The notes: generated from the sequence alone by a model not told the origin. DNA of 64,000 nt from Agelas oroides (GCA_949130485.1 OX422192.1:9223008-9287007), one strand, 5' to 3'. Counted from the first letter of the stretch, positions 44,801 to 53,499 are shown. Numbers and translations: made by a program.

Positions 44801-47800
44801 AGCATTCAGTCATAAAAGTTGGCAAAAGTTTTTTCTGATTTCCACTTGGTAACACACAATCTCCATTATGCAGAAGCCAACTGAAAAGTCACTGAAAATA
44901 ATGGATTCTTACCAACACTAATTATAAGTTTGGCTGGATTGGAAGTCTGGCTACCAGCACAGTTGCTGACAACACAGCGGTAGCTCCCTTCATTGGATTT
45001 CTCCACACTGGGGATGGTTAGTGTGGAACTGTTTGCTCCTGGGAACCTCTCCACACCACATGACTGCCACTCACTGCCATAATCCATGGCTGGCTTCCAC
45101 TCCCACTGGTAGTTTAGCGGTTGTGCCCCAGTAGCTTCAGCAGTGAATGTCACAGGTTTGCCTGGAACAGCATCTGTCACCTCCTGAGGATGACTGGTGG
45201 TCATTGGAGGCTCGGCTACATGTAGAAATGAAGCAAAACATGTTTTTTTCCTTACATTAGGTATCAGTGTATGCAAATTCTTACCAACACTAAGTTGAAT
45301 GGGTTTGGAAACCACTCTACCAGCACAGTTGCTGATGACACAGTGGTACCACCCTTCATTGGATTTCTGCACACTGGGGATAGTTAGTTTAGCACCATTG
45401 GACCAGCTTGTATTACATGGCTGCCACTCCTTACTCCCGCTTTTCTCCTCAGCTGGCTTCCACTGCCACTCATAGCTCAGTGGATTTGTTCCAGTGGCTT
45501 GGGTGGTGAATGAGGCAGCTGTTCCTTGGACAACTTTGCTCAGGCATTTGGGTTGGCTAGTGACCTTGGGTGGTTCATCTAGACAAAACGAAATGGCACA
45601 TGTGGCTAATACATACTATTCAAACTTACCAAAGTGTGCATGAAGCTTACCAAAGTGTGCATGAAGCTGTACTTTGAGGTTTTCCTTGGCCTTCATCTCT
45701 TGCACTGTGGCGTCCCTCTCCAACTCTGCTTGCTGCTTCTGTTCCTCAGCATACTGCAACCTCTGCTCTAGTTTAGTCATCTGAGTCGTCAGTTTGACTA
45801 GCTCCAACAGCTGTTCTGGAGTACCAGCAAATAGCTGCTGTTTCTGTAGTTTACTGTTAAGGTGTGCTGCTGTTGCTTCTTTCTCCAGCAGGAAACTCGA
45901 AAGAGTTTTAATCTCTTCACTGAGATGATTGATTTTAGCATCATAGGCTTCAATCTGCTTTGACTTGAGCTCTAACTGATCTTTCATACTGGTTAGTTGT
46001 TGCTATGGAGAGGAACAAAGTGTCAATCACACATACAGCAGCTACTAGCCTTATGGTAGCATGTATAGAGTTATACACAAGGCAGCTATTGAAGGGTGTT
46101 ATTCACCAACAGCAATAGTAGTTTGTTTAGTAGAGGCACTTGTCATATTATAATATATAATAATGTAATAGATAATGCATGGTAGCAATAACCAAGATTT
46201 ATAGTCAATAACCACCCAACTCTGAGGGTGGAGTCTGAGGACAAGGATGGTTATTGTAAACCATAAATCCCAGACTAACATGCATTATGCGTTATATTCT
46301 CCAACCTGATTAGTACTTGTAAACATACCAAGGTAGTTTACACTGTAAACAAAGTAGCTAATAGGAAACACCAACTTCCTGTGGTATAATTATGAAACAT
46401 AATCTACAACTTCTTGTCAGTAAATGGCAAATAATTATTACCTACCTGTTACTATAGAATTTTTATATTACCTCATTCTATTTTCATTTTATTCAACATT
46501 CATAGGAAATGATAGTGATGGAAATGCGCAAAGTTTTGCTCATTGCTGCACAGAAACATTACCTGCATCTCTTTTTTATCTGACGTAAGAAGCTGCACAA
46601 TCTTGCTGACTTGTTTCTTTTCAAAGTCGTAAGAATAGGCAAGCTCTTCCTTCTCCTTCTGCAGCTGTATCACTTCATTGTGTTGCTTCTTCAGTTCCTT
46701 CCGAGCTTGTGATAACTTTTCTTGTCTGGCTTGGACTTTTCGCTAGGCAGATTGGAGTTCCCATTCCTTTCTTTGTAGCTCTTCTTTCAATTCTTTTATC
46801 TTTTTTCTTTTCCTGTCAATTTTCTTCTGTAGAACCTGGTTGAGAACCTCATCTTTTTCTTGCATTGCACACAACAGTTGGCACTCCCGTTCTTTGATTT
46901 TTAATTCCCTTTCAAGGCTGCTCTTTACATGGGAAATCTTCTCTACATCTTCCCGCAAGTCTTCAAGCCTAGTCATGCATGACTTTGTTTTCTCACCTCC
47001 TTTGGCTTTGGATTCCTGTAAGTGTCTTAAACGCTCCTCTGCATCTGCCAACTTTCTGCGGTCTTGTTTAAGATTACCTCTACGCTTCTGAATTTCTTGA
47101 TACAGCTTGGATGCAGTTGCCTATACAAGTATAATTATAAGGTAGGCCTTGTGAAGAGTGAAGAATCCTATTCTCTTAGATGCATTCTTGTCATCTTACC
47201 TCCACTTCTTGTTGAGGAATGTTTTCCAGCTGATCCAAAGGGTCGTTATCTGGCAACTTGGGAGGAGGAGTTCCTGAGTTAAAGATATTAAATAAACACA
47301 ATTAATAATGGAATAAATCACTATTCAACCAACCATGCTTTTGTGCTAGTTCAGAAGCAAGACATCTCATCCCCATCTCCACCAATGCCTGGACCACAGC
47401 AGACCATGTGGAAGTTGAATTTTTCTGCCACTCTTCAAGCATCTCAATACGACACCTCTGTAAAGTTGGGTAGTTTGCTTCGATGGTCTTCAATTTTGGT
47501 AGTTTAATTCCAAGGCAGAGGCCCAGCGGTATCCAATCAGTGACCTCATGCAGCTCACTTTCAAGGTCACGCACCTCAGGGACTGAGCACAAAAAAGACA
47601 GTAATTTGTGAATGAGTGCTTAACAATGTGCTTAAAATTAAATTCTTTATGATAATTCCTGCTTGAATATCCTTACCAACAGTGAGGCTGGCACACTGTG
47701 AAGTTTCACTCTCAGCACAGTTGGAGACCACACACCGATAGTAGCCTGCATTGCTCGCCTTGACACCCCTCACTTGAAATGTGCCACCTTCACCAGAGAG

Positions 47801-50200
47801 GTTCTGCCACCCATCCTTCTTCCCAAACTGTTTCCATTGCCACTGGTAGCTTAGAGGAAGTGTTCCAGTGGCTTGGACTGAGAATGCAACTGTCTTCCCT
47901 GGAATAGTGTCCTTCTGGCTTGTTGGCTGAGATGTAATCTTAGGAGGTTTGGCTGCATGCAAGGATGAATGAAAATATTATGGTTAAGTACCACATATAA
48001 TGAGCATAACCACACCCCCAAGATGCTCATAAGAGGTTAGTGCTGCAGGTTTACATTGGCTTACCTTTGTTGAATGGCTCACTGCTTCACCCTTGAGGTT
48101 CAAGGGAAGAACCAGACATGAGTTGACCACATAACCTTTAGTACAGGCTTAAAAAAATAAAAGTACTGCCACGTACCTACTATTGTCTGCAAGGAAAGGG
48201 AGCCCATAAACTGTAATACAAGAAAAATAAAGTGCTGCCCAGTGTTGAGATCCGTTAGACCACCGCATATAGTAGCTTCATAGGCTTGAGCACTTTTATT
48301 GTTTACAAAGCACCTACTTCAGATCAGTTAGGTAGACATAACATTACTACTGCACAGCTGTATTAGTAAACGGAAAACGTGTGAGCAAACACGGAGACCG
48401 TTTGTATTTTTCTCATTTAGCACCACTGTCCCACACTTGTTGGTGAACCAAAGTTTCATTCCTAGGGTAGGTGCACCATGGCACTAACCAATATATGCAC
48501 TCAGATTTGAGATCCAATCCTTCCTCTGGCCTGTGTATTAACTTAATTTATTTATTTATATTAGTGGATCCTTTAATTCGCATCTCGGGATTTAATAAGT
48601 ACCACTTATAATTGAAACATAATAATTTGGCCTTAGCCTGATGCCCATTCCTTCAGAAAGGATGCCACCCTAATTTTATTAATGCTTTACTGTACTTTAT
48701 TAATGTAATAAAAACACATAAAACAACAGTGTGTCTTTTACAATAAAATTAATTTCTGCTTATCAACACACTCCACTGCTGAAGTATGAAGGGAATTCCG
48801 TGGGAGATCATTTACCACTCAAGGAAGTACAAACAAATTTTGTGGAGCGTATCTGGTTAGTCAATGGCTGCAAATATTTGTGGGGAAAATGTGTTCTTAC
48901 TACAAAGTTGATACAGTGGAACCCCACTTAACGGACACCACTCAGCAGCAGACACCCACAATATAACAGACAATTCCGAAAGTCCCGACTGTCCTTCCAT
49001 TCACTTCAATACTTAAGCACCCCCTGAATAGCGGACACCCCGCTACTCCGTATAACGGACAGTTTACGTGGTCCCAATTGTATGCAAACAATATTCAATG
49101 ACCCCAATTTAGTGGACACTCGTCAACCTCTTCAGCAAGATTGTCCACCATCACTGCTGGCCGGAGTTACAAACTTGACAATAGATTAGCGCTGTTGCTC
49201 GTAATACTAGCCTCTGCTTAGACTTCCCTGCCAGTGTACAGCAAAGGAAAGCTCTGAAAACATGGCCACGTTGTGCTCAACAGCCCAATTTATAATACGC
49301 CTACCGGAAAATATACCGGAAGCCCTGAGTTAGGGACACCTTGTATAAGGGACCAAATGTTGGTTCCCAATGGTGTCTGTTATAGAGGGGTTCCACTGTA
49401 TACTGTAGTTATCCTGTGAGCACAATGAAATTAAAGTTTGTTGCCATGCACAGAAAGTACAAATGAATGTTATAAACCACAACGTCATATAGTTAGCTAT
49501 CTAACAGGTTTATTATGTCAAATTCAGGGATGAGACTGCTTTGGGTAAAATAGTAAGGTGACGTTTCCAGACAGTGCAGTCTGACTCATGATGAACACTG
49601 TAACACTAACTACACTGGAAGGTACATACCTCCCTCCTGATACAGAGGCCCAAAGTCAAACAGCCTGCTGTCCTTCCAGTGGGTCACAAAAGTAGAATAG
49701 TTTTCTGATGTCACAAGATGAAGTTCTGCTCCCTTCACTATTTTTCGACTAGGAGAAACAAGAAACAAGTCTAGGTGGACTTTGACAGTTAGTTTGTTGT
49801 TAGGCGATTCTGTCTTCAGATTACGTGAAAGCAAAGACTGCAGCTGTGGCTCCAGGACAGATGTCACCTCTTCAGTTGCAAGGACGAAGTTCTTCAAACA
49901 TGACCCAGAGGAAAAGACAACATGAAAGAGTGGGGACTGCTCAATATAGAACATCTCCACGTGGTAGACCCCATAATCAACCAAGATGGGAGCTATAGTC
50001 TTTGAAATCGACGAAAGCGTTGTACTGACGGGGGTACCAGAATGGCAGAAATTTAGGACCGGGCCTTCCTTAATGGATCCGATGTTCGTATTCTCTCCAT
50101 TCACCAGCACTCTTGTTCTCAGTAGAAACAAGTCATTATGGTAGCTGGTGTGGATGTTGAAGTTCGGATTGACGTCTATTTCGAAACGCTGCTTCGCCAT
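31748..50200 (-). CDS. Ig-Death-coiled-coil-SH3-SH2-pseudokinase gene (unrecognised architecture)
   Basis: Minus-strand exons with matching splice phases form one long gene: N-terminal domain (50200-49630), Ig (47952-47677), Death domain (47582-47334), linker (47273-47200), coiled coil (47120-46563), coiled coil (46002-45651), two Ig exons (45578-45285, 45215-44913), then alternative 3' parts. Route A uses a mini-exon (44302-44250) and SH3-a (38304-38099). Route B uses the Ig cluster (37470 to 34238) and SH3-b (34020-33821). Both fit the SH2-pseudokinase exon (32879-31748). By phase arithmetic both routes give whole-codon totals, about 1355 and 2168 residues. No signal peptide or membrane helix is visible, so a cytoplasmic Ig-containing signalling scaffold is the simplest reading. 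A TAG at 46745-46743 interrupts the coiled coil. The locus could instead be two or more tandem genes; transcripts would decide. Confidence 0.6.
32880..33820 (-). other. Intron between SH3-b and SH2-pseudokinase exons
   Basis: Phase 2 intron with donor GTAAGT (33820) and acceptor AG (32880). No exon or mobile element was recognised inside. Confidence 0.6.
33821..34020 (-). CDS. SH3-b exon
   Basis: Sixty-seven codons (phase 0 in, phase 2 out) encode a complete Src-type SH3 domain: [18 protein letters not shown], then EWWFAQS and IPSNYVAE. The conserved ALYDY-equivalent Tyr residues, Trp pair and PSNY motif are present. The exon end (GAG GA) joins the SH2 exon to recreate AEEWYFG, the sequence found at this junction in Src. 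Confidence 0.9.
34238..37470 (-). CDS. Cluster of Ig-domain exons
   Basis: Eight full Ig exons: 37470-37147, 37079-36777, 36688-36374, 36269-35946, 35878-35576, 35475-35209, 35011-34718 and 34527-34238. Two mini-exons lie among them, 35123-35076 and 34628-34599. All are phase 1 to phase 1 except the last (phase 1 to 0), which sets the frame for SH3-b. Each full exon follows one plan: [11 protein letters not shown]-like start, AxTGTxPLSYQWxWKP core, a Cys, [17 protein letters not shown], VVSNCAG, and LSVG at the end. The I-set-like domains share unusual QWxWKP and WQPC motifs, so they arose by local duplication. The first two full exons are copies of 36269-35946 and 35878-35576 at an offset of 1201 bp. 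Confidence 0.85.
34599..34628 (-). CDS. Ig mini-exon, 10 codons
   Basis: AG acceptor, [10 protein letters not shown] coding stretch, then a GTATGA donor, phase 1 to 1. It keeps the Ig-exon opening but lacks the domain. Whether it is spliced into mRNA is unknown. Confidence 0.5.
35076..35123 (-). CDS. Ig mini-exon, 16 codons
   Basis: Codes [17 protein letters not shown] across the junctions: the Ig-exon start and end are joined with the whole domain core missing. Both splice sites (AG / GTAAGA) and the 1-1 phase are intact. Confidence 0.55.
35571..36496 (-). repeat. 926-bp direct repeat, copy 1
   Basis: Nearly identical to 36772-37697 at a constant offset of 1201 bp, with only a few substitutions seen (for example at 35986 against 37187). 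Flanks differ sharply on both sides. Confidence 0.9.
36772..37697 (-). repeat. 926-bp direct repeat, copy 2
   Basis: This copy ends inside an Ig exon at 37697. The truncated Ig exon 37575-37697 keeps its donor but has lost its 5' part and acceptor. Confidence 0.9.
37575..37697 (-). pseudogene. Truncated Ig exon at duplication breakpoint
   Basis: Matches the 3' part of the Ig exon 36688-36374 but breaks off upstream of the TLTIPSV stretch. No acceptor remains, so it cannot be spliced as a normal Ig exon. Confidence 0.8.
37816..37948. mobile_element. Foldback element with perfect 9-bp target duplication
   Basis: The ends are TAGCCTCATTCCCAGG and CCTGGGAACAAGGCTA. The flanks GCTATTTGG (37807-37815 and 37949-37957) are identical. 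Inner sequence around CCCCGTTTTTGTTCTTC is shared with the element at 61180-61308. Confidence 0.9.
38099..38304 (-). CDS. SH3-a exon
   Basis: A second Src-type SH3 exon, phase 0 in and phase 2 out, parallel to SH3-b: [48 protein letters not shown], and a GAG GA/GTAAGT donor. No SH2 exon follows before the Ig cluster. Its only phase-compatible downstream partner in the window is the SH2-pseudokinase exon at 32879. Confidence 0.85.
38305..38930. other. Intron sequence upstream of SH3-a
   Basis: No feature recognised. It separates SH3-a from a reverse-transcriptase fragment on the opposite strand. Confidence 0.5.
38938..41060 (+). mobile_element. Decayed retroelement with reverse transcriptase
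   Basis: Plus-strand frames 38938-39186, 39208-39942, 39997-40392 and 40410-40727 are pieces of one RT-containing protein. RT boxes are visible: [27 protein letters not shown] and the catalytic [10 protein letters not shown]. An in-frame TGA (39940-39942) and a frameshift between the YADD box and [10 protein letters not shown] (about 40392-40410) show that it is inactive. The YADD box and the lack of visible LTRs, protease or integrase suggest a non-LTR-type element, but the clade is not assigned. It lies antisense within the intron between the mini-exon 44302-44250 and SH3-a. Confidence 0.75.
41593..42004. mobile_element. TIR element related to the 42446 element
   Basis: Ends AGTCCGGTTTCTGGTC and GACCAGAAACCGGACT are perfect inverted repeats of 16 bp. 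GCGGGCGG-rich sequence sits just inside at both ends. No coding region was found. Sequence at 41061-41592 is unassigned. Confidence 0.7.
42446..42817. mobile_element. PIF/Harbinger-like MITE with TAA target duplication
   Basis: The 372-bp element has about 33-bp terminal inverted repeats beginning GGCCCTTCCAAC and continuing into ATTCCTGTTTCTGGTCC. TAA occurs on both sides (42443-42445 and 42818-42820). A 3-bp TWA target and GG(G/C)CC-type ends are typical of PIF/Harbinger. The inner motif is shared with 41593-42004. Confidence 0.75.
42978..43230. repeat. Dispersed repeat, copy 1
   Basis: Shares CAGGACCGTTAACTTTGCTG, GGCAAATCGTCTATCTTCTG and the following stretch with 60449-60985. It directly precedes a long-TIR element, as a related block also does near 62 kb. 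Confidence 0.7.
43316..43908. mobile_element. Long-TIR MITE, copy 1
   Basis: Inverted ends of roughly 120-130 bp start ACAAGTCACAAAAAAGTTTTC and include GATGGGAACGACACCACAAC. The unique centre is shared with 62088-62715. No transposase is present. The right arm has decayed somewhat. Confidence 0.8.
44250..44302 (-). CDS. Collapsed Ig mini-exon, phase 1 to 0
   Basis: [18 protein letters not shown] lies between an AG acceptor and a GTTAGC donor. It joins the beginning and end of an Ig exon with the core deleted. Its phase (1 in, 0 out) equals that of the last Ig exon before SH3-b (34527-34238), and it is the only exon upstream of SH3-a that can feed it in frame. Confidence 0.55.
44913..45215 (-). 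CDS. Ig exon (Ig3)
   Basis: Phase 1-1 exon coding [12 protein letters not shown], then [16 protein letters not shown] and [20 protein letters not shown]. It is very close to the 35878-35576 Ig exon, which shows that the two Ig groups exchanged or duplicated recently. Confidence 0.85.
45285..45578 (-). CDS. Ig exon (Ig2)
   Basis: Phase 1-1 exon with [43 protein letters not shown] and [16 protein letters not shown]. It follows the second coiled-coil exon directly. Confidence 0.85.
45651..46002 (-). CDS. Coiled-coil exon 2 with duplicated donor
   Basis: About 117 codons of heptad-rich sequence ([40 protein letters not shown]). The exon ends at an exact 21-bp duplication that creates two consecutive donors (TTTG/GTAAGC at 45651, TTTG/GTAAGT at 45630). 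Both are phase 1, so either keeps the frame and adds or omits 7 residues. Confidence 0.8.
46563..47120 (-). CDS. Coiled-coil exon 1, interrupted by TAG
   Basis: A 558-bp phase 0 exon with heptads across its length ([20 protein letters not shown], then [20 protein letters not shown] after the stop). TAG at 46745-46743 is the only in-frame stop, and the frame stays open and coiled-coil-like for 60 codons beyond it. A CAG-to-TAG change would explain it. The TAG itself could serve as an acceptor (CTAG/CGA), so an in-exon splice removing it is conceivable. Confidence 0.75.
47200..47273 (-). CDS. Linker exon
   Basis: Codes [20 protein letters not shown] and a few more residues, phase 1 to 0. It connects the Death domain to the coiled coil. 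Confidence 0.7.
47334..47582 (-). CDS. Death-domain exon
   Basis: Eighty-three codons, phase 1-1. The pattern is that of a Death domain: [21 protein letters not shown], then [32 protein letters not shown]. Death domains mediate homotypic assembly in apoptosis and innate immune signalling. The donor (GTTGGT) is weak but gives the right phase. Death next to Ig resembles the N-terminal order of MALT1, though no paracaspase is present. Confidence 0.85.
47677..47952 (-). CDS. Ig exon (Ig1)
   Basis: Phase 1-1 Ig exon coding [46 protein letters not shown] and SLTVG. It is more diverged from the other Ig exons, consistent with being the oldest module. Confidence 0.85.
47953..49629 (-). other. Intron 1 of the Ig-Death-pseudokinase gene
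   Basis: Holds a pogo/Tigger-like element at 48914-49398. No other exon or repeat was recognised. Confidence 0.6.
48914..49398. mobile_element. Pogo/Tigger-like MITE with TA target duplication
   Basis: The ends read CAGTGGAACCCCACTTAACG and, inverted, CAGTGGAACCCCTCTATAAC, flanked by TA on both sides. Length is 485 bp with no open transposase. Such ends and a TA target are typical of the Tc1/mariner-pogo superfamily. Confidence 0.8.
49630..50200 (-). CDS. N-terminal exon of the Ig-Death-pseudokinase gene
   Basis: ATG at 50200 opens 190 codons and ends in phase 1 with a GTATGT donor, matching the first Ig exon. The domain ([20 protein letters not shown], later [20 protein letters not shown]) has alternating hydrophobic strands, and I do not recognise it. 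There is no signal peptide. Conserved-domain searches would be needed to name it. Confidence 0.7.
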
Positions 50201-50710
50201 TCGAGAAGAGACAAGCTGCTATGCTACTTCAAAACTTAACAGCCTCACCCTTCTTTACAACTTGCTAGCTCAGCAAATAAACATTATTCAGGCCCACCCA
50301 CACAGCCGCACAAACCAGTGCGCACAGACGGCGCTATTTAACATTCTGTGGCTCGAACATACCTCTCCTTATCATGACCAACCTCATGATGTCCCACCAA
50401 GGTTCATGGAGGATGAGTCGGGGACATGCAGGCACCCACTGCTCTGCACAGTGAACTGTTGGTCACCATGCGGGGGCCCACCTCTCTCTCCCTCCTTCAT
50501 GCGTATGCAATCATCCCATCAACCCCTTAAAGCACATAGCTATATCGTAATCCATGTGTTTGGGGGAGCAATGTTGGTGGAATACCCCCCAACATTGGCC
50601 CAGAGGACGCAGTCCCTCCTCCAAACACCCTACTTTATATAGAGTGACGACAAACCGCCCCACTAAGTAACTGATAAACTATCACAGCGTCACCGTTTAC
50701 AAATCACAAG
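50201..50710. other. Region between pseudokinase gene start and retrotransposon
   Basis: Includes the promoter of the minus-strand gene at its left end and probably the 3' end of the retroelement at its right. No repeat boundary could be identified by eye. Confidence 0.4.
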
Positions 50711-51751
50711 TCAAGACACAGATAACAGTTTTGACAGAGCAGCCAGTCTTTCCCGTGGAATACGTAGGTATAACAAATAAGCGGAGCTCTCCCACCGACC
50801 AAGGGTTTTGATGATAGAATCCTCAACACCCGCCGCCGCAGCTGTGGTCGCTGCACCGATGCGAAAACTGTGGCCCGCATAGTGTGACGGGTTCTCAATA
50901 CCGGCTACCAGCAATGTATCCCTGACTTTTGTCACAAAGGATTCTCTGGTTAACGGGCTCCCGTTGCTAAATCGAAAAAATGGGCCTGGCCCACTACCTC
51001 TGGAAGCCAAATAAGCAGCTAAAGCTGCTACCGGACACAAGCCATTATTGGTCCGTCCAATATAAATGGAAACACCTTTTCGAAAAGGATCAGTCTTTGA
51101 AGCCTTGATGTTCACTTGTGCCACTGACGGACTCTCCCGACTATCCAACGTTACATCCCCATAACTGAGGTGGGCACCAGGATCATACTCCCCTGCTGAT
51201 GGGACTACAATCTCACCAGAACGAAGGAATCCGAAAAAACAAGTGCAACATGCCGCCCACAACATTATATGGTCGCTATTCCCAGGGTCCCTTTCCCACA
51301 CCAACCGCAGTCGCTGCAATATGGACGGAGTAATCGGAAGCCGAGTGCGAACAGTTGTTCCTCTTTTTGCTTGGTCACTTTTTATCCCTCTCAGGACATA
51401 TTCCAGCAGTGGCAACGACTGCTCAAATGGATCACCAAAACCTCCTATTATCTGCAGATGACGTACACCAGATAAGTAGCATTTGATTGTTTGGTGTTTT
51501 AAATTGCTGTTTGCCAGGCAAGCCACATACTGGCACAAGGTTGTCTCTGTTGCTGGGATAGGGACAATATTCAGACGCTGGCAAAATTGTACATACGGTT
51601 TTTTCGCTGCACCATATGAACGCAATGTGGATGGAGCCAATGAGTGCTTTAAATAGTACTGAACCAGCTGGTCCATTCTGGCGATGTCCACGCTTGTGGA
51701 TGGATTAAGCCCCATACCAGATCTTGAGGAACTGCATGTGGAATGTGGCAT
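50711..51751 (-). CDS. Tyrosine recombinase of the retrotransposon
   Basis: 346 residues. Catalytic-site candidates of the phage-integrase fold are visible: Arg in FFGFLRSGEIV, Lys in VNIKASKTDPF, HSFRIGA, GRWES, and a nucleophile Tyr in AYLLYLRIP. The N-terminal SAM-like part carries LAPSTLRSYGAAKKPYVQFC. It would integrate circular cDNA into the genome. It overlaps the RT frame by 103 bp in a different frame. Confidence 0.9.
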   Translation of the reverse strand: MPHSTCSSSRSGMGLNPSTSVDIARMDQLVQYYLKHSLAPSTLRSYGAAKKPYVQFCQRLNIVPIPATETTLCQYVACLANSNLKHQTIKCYLSGVRHLQIIGGFGDPFEQSLPLLEYVLRGIKSDQAKRGTTVRTRLPITPSILQRLRLVWERDPGNSDHIMLWAACCTCFFGFLRSGEIVVPSAGEYDPGAHLSYGDVTLDSRESPSVAQVNIKASKTDPFRKGVSIYIGRTNNGLCPVAALAAYLASRGSGPGPFFRFSNGSPLTRESFVTKVRDTLLVAGIENPSHYAGHSFRIGAATTAAAAGVEDSIIKTLGRWESSAYLLYLRIPRERLAALSKLLSVS

Positions 51752-53499
51752 GCCTGAGGAAAGGAGGCAAAAAAGACATCGATATGGTTGCGGGATAGAG
51801 CATCTGCCCTCACATTCATAACACCTGGAATATGAGCAGCTACCATGGTAAATTGGAACTTCGCCTCAAGAAAAAATAAACATCTCAGCATGTGAGCCAA
51901 CTTCTTATCTTTCGCTGATCCCGATCGCAATACTGCCACCACCGCCTCATTATCACTGTTGCATAGAACAGTGGAACCAACCCACTGACGGCCCCATACC
52001 GCTGCTGCCACCAAAATTGGAAGCATCTCCTTTGCTGCAATGGAGGCTTCAGAAAATTCTTCAAACTTCTGCCAGCCTACCTGAAACCACTGGTTCTCCC
52101 AAACTGCTGCACAACCCCACGAGCCTGATGCATCACTCCAAATGGTAACGTCTGGAGATTGCAAATGTTCCTGCCGCAATAACGAGGTGCCATTCCATGA
52201 ACCCAGGAAAATGTGCCACCACTCCAAATCTGCTCTGAACTCTGAGTTAAGCCGGATATGAAAATGACGCCTTTTTGCTCCTGCTAACCTCCCAATCAAG
52301 CCCCGCAAAAACCTCCTTCCTGGTTTGACCACCTTGCAAGCATGGCTCAAATGCCCGACTAAAGATTCCAATTCCTTTCTCAGGCAACTCTTACGATGGC
52401 GCCACTCAGCTACTAGCAACTTCAAACGCCGCAACTTGTCTAGAGGCAGCCGCAGTTCCATGGCCATTGTATCCACCTCAATTCCCAAAAATGTTAAACA
52501 TGTGGAAGGACCTTCGCACTTGTGACCAGCCACCGGAACACCCAACTCTTCACATGTCAACAATGCCACATGAAGATTGTGAGCACACTCGTCTGATTCC
52601 GGAGATCCCACTGTAATAAAGTCGTCTAAGTAGTGTGCTACATGCCGCAACCCCCTGCTCCGCATGATCCATTCCAGTGCATCTGCCAGTGCGTTGAACA
52701 ACTTTGGGGCTGATCGCAGACCAAAAGGCAAGGCTGTGTCAATGAACAACTTTCCTTTCCACTGCATGCCTAGAAACTGGCGATCTTCTGGATGTACTGG
52801 GACAATGCGATAAGCAGATTTTACGTCTAGTTTCGCCAGTAATGCCTTGTGGCCTACCCTCCGAATGATCTCTGCCAAATCATCCACAGACACGTATGAC
52901 AGTGAACACAATGATTTATCGATGCAATCATTCACACTCTCTCCTTCAGGTGAGGAGAGATCCACTATGAGCCGCCACTTATTAGGCTGATGACTTTTTG
53001 GAATCACACCAAATGGGCTAACTTGCACCTGAGGGTACTTCTGTAGATCCAACGGACCAACCACTCTCCCTGCTTCCAACTCCTCAGCCAAGTACTCTTC
53101 AACCACCTGAGGGTACTGCTTTGCCGACATCATGTTCTTGCGGCATGGTTTGCATCTTTGGGTGTGCCTATCCACTCCAATCCGAAAACCCCAGGTCATG
53201 CCCCTCAGCAAGTAAGAAACAAATGCACAATCTGGATGAGAAAGCAATGCTGCCTCCCACTTTTCACCTCTCAGAGGTGAGTTCACCATGGCTAGTGGGC
53301 TTGTAATCACCTCCGCTACCAACGGTACACATTGTTCCAGCTGAAGCAGGTCACTTGTGTATTCCTTACAAGCCTGATCTGACTGGCAAGGTATGGGCCC
53401 TCCCGTGTTCTCCCTCATGATCTCCGGCTCTAAATCATTCTTGTCCCATGACGTGAGTCCTATGGGAATAGTTACTATTCTGAAACTGATGGTTGCCAA
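51649..53499 (-). CDS. Reverse transcriptase / RNase H polyprotein
   Basis: 616 residues. RT motifs: LAKLDVKSAYRIVPVHPEDR, ALPFGLRSAPKLFNALADAL and the catalytic HYLDDFITVG. RNase H follows (TIWSDASGSWGCAA, EMLPILVAA, CNSDNEAVVAVL, NVRADALSRN). This arrangement is typical of DIRS-order elements. The frame is uninterrupted. Confidence 0.92.
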   Translation of the reverse strand: MATISFRIVTIPIGLTSWDKNDLEPEIMRENTGGPIPCQSDQACKEYTSDLLQLEQCVPLVAEVITSPLAMVNSPLRGEKWEAALLSHPDCAFVSYLLRGMTWGFRIGVDRHTQRCKPCRKNMMSAKQYPQVVEEYLAEELEAGRVVGPLDLQKYPQVQVSPFGVIPKSHQPNKWRLIVDLSSPEGESVNDCIDKSLCSLSYVSVDDLAEIIRRVGHKALLAKLDVKSAYRIVPVHPEDRQFLGMQWKGKLFIDTALPFGLRSAPKLFNALADALEWIMRSRGLRHVAHYLDDFITVGSPESDECAHNLHVALLTCEELGVPVAGHKCEGPSTCLTFLGIEVDTMAMELRLPLDKLRRLKLLVAEWRHRKSCLRKELESLVGHLSHACKVVKPGRRFLRGLIGRLAGAKRRHFHIRLNSEFRADLEWWHIFLGSWNGTSLLRQEHLQSPDVTIWSDASGSWGCAAVWENQWFQVGWQKFEEFSEASIAAKEMLPILVAAAVWGRQWVGSTVLCNSDNEAVVAVLRSGSAKDKKLAHMLRCLFFLEAKFQFTMVAAHIPGVMNVRADALSRNHIDVFFASFPQACHIPHAVPQDLVWGLIHPQAWTSPEWTSWFSTI

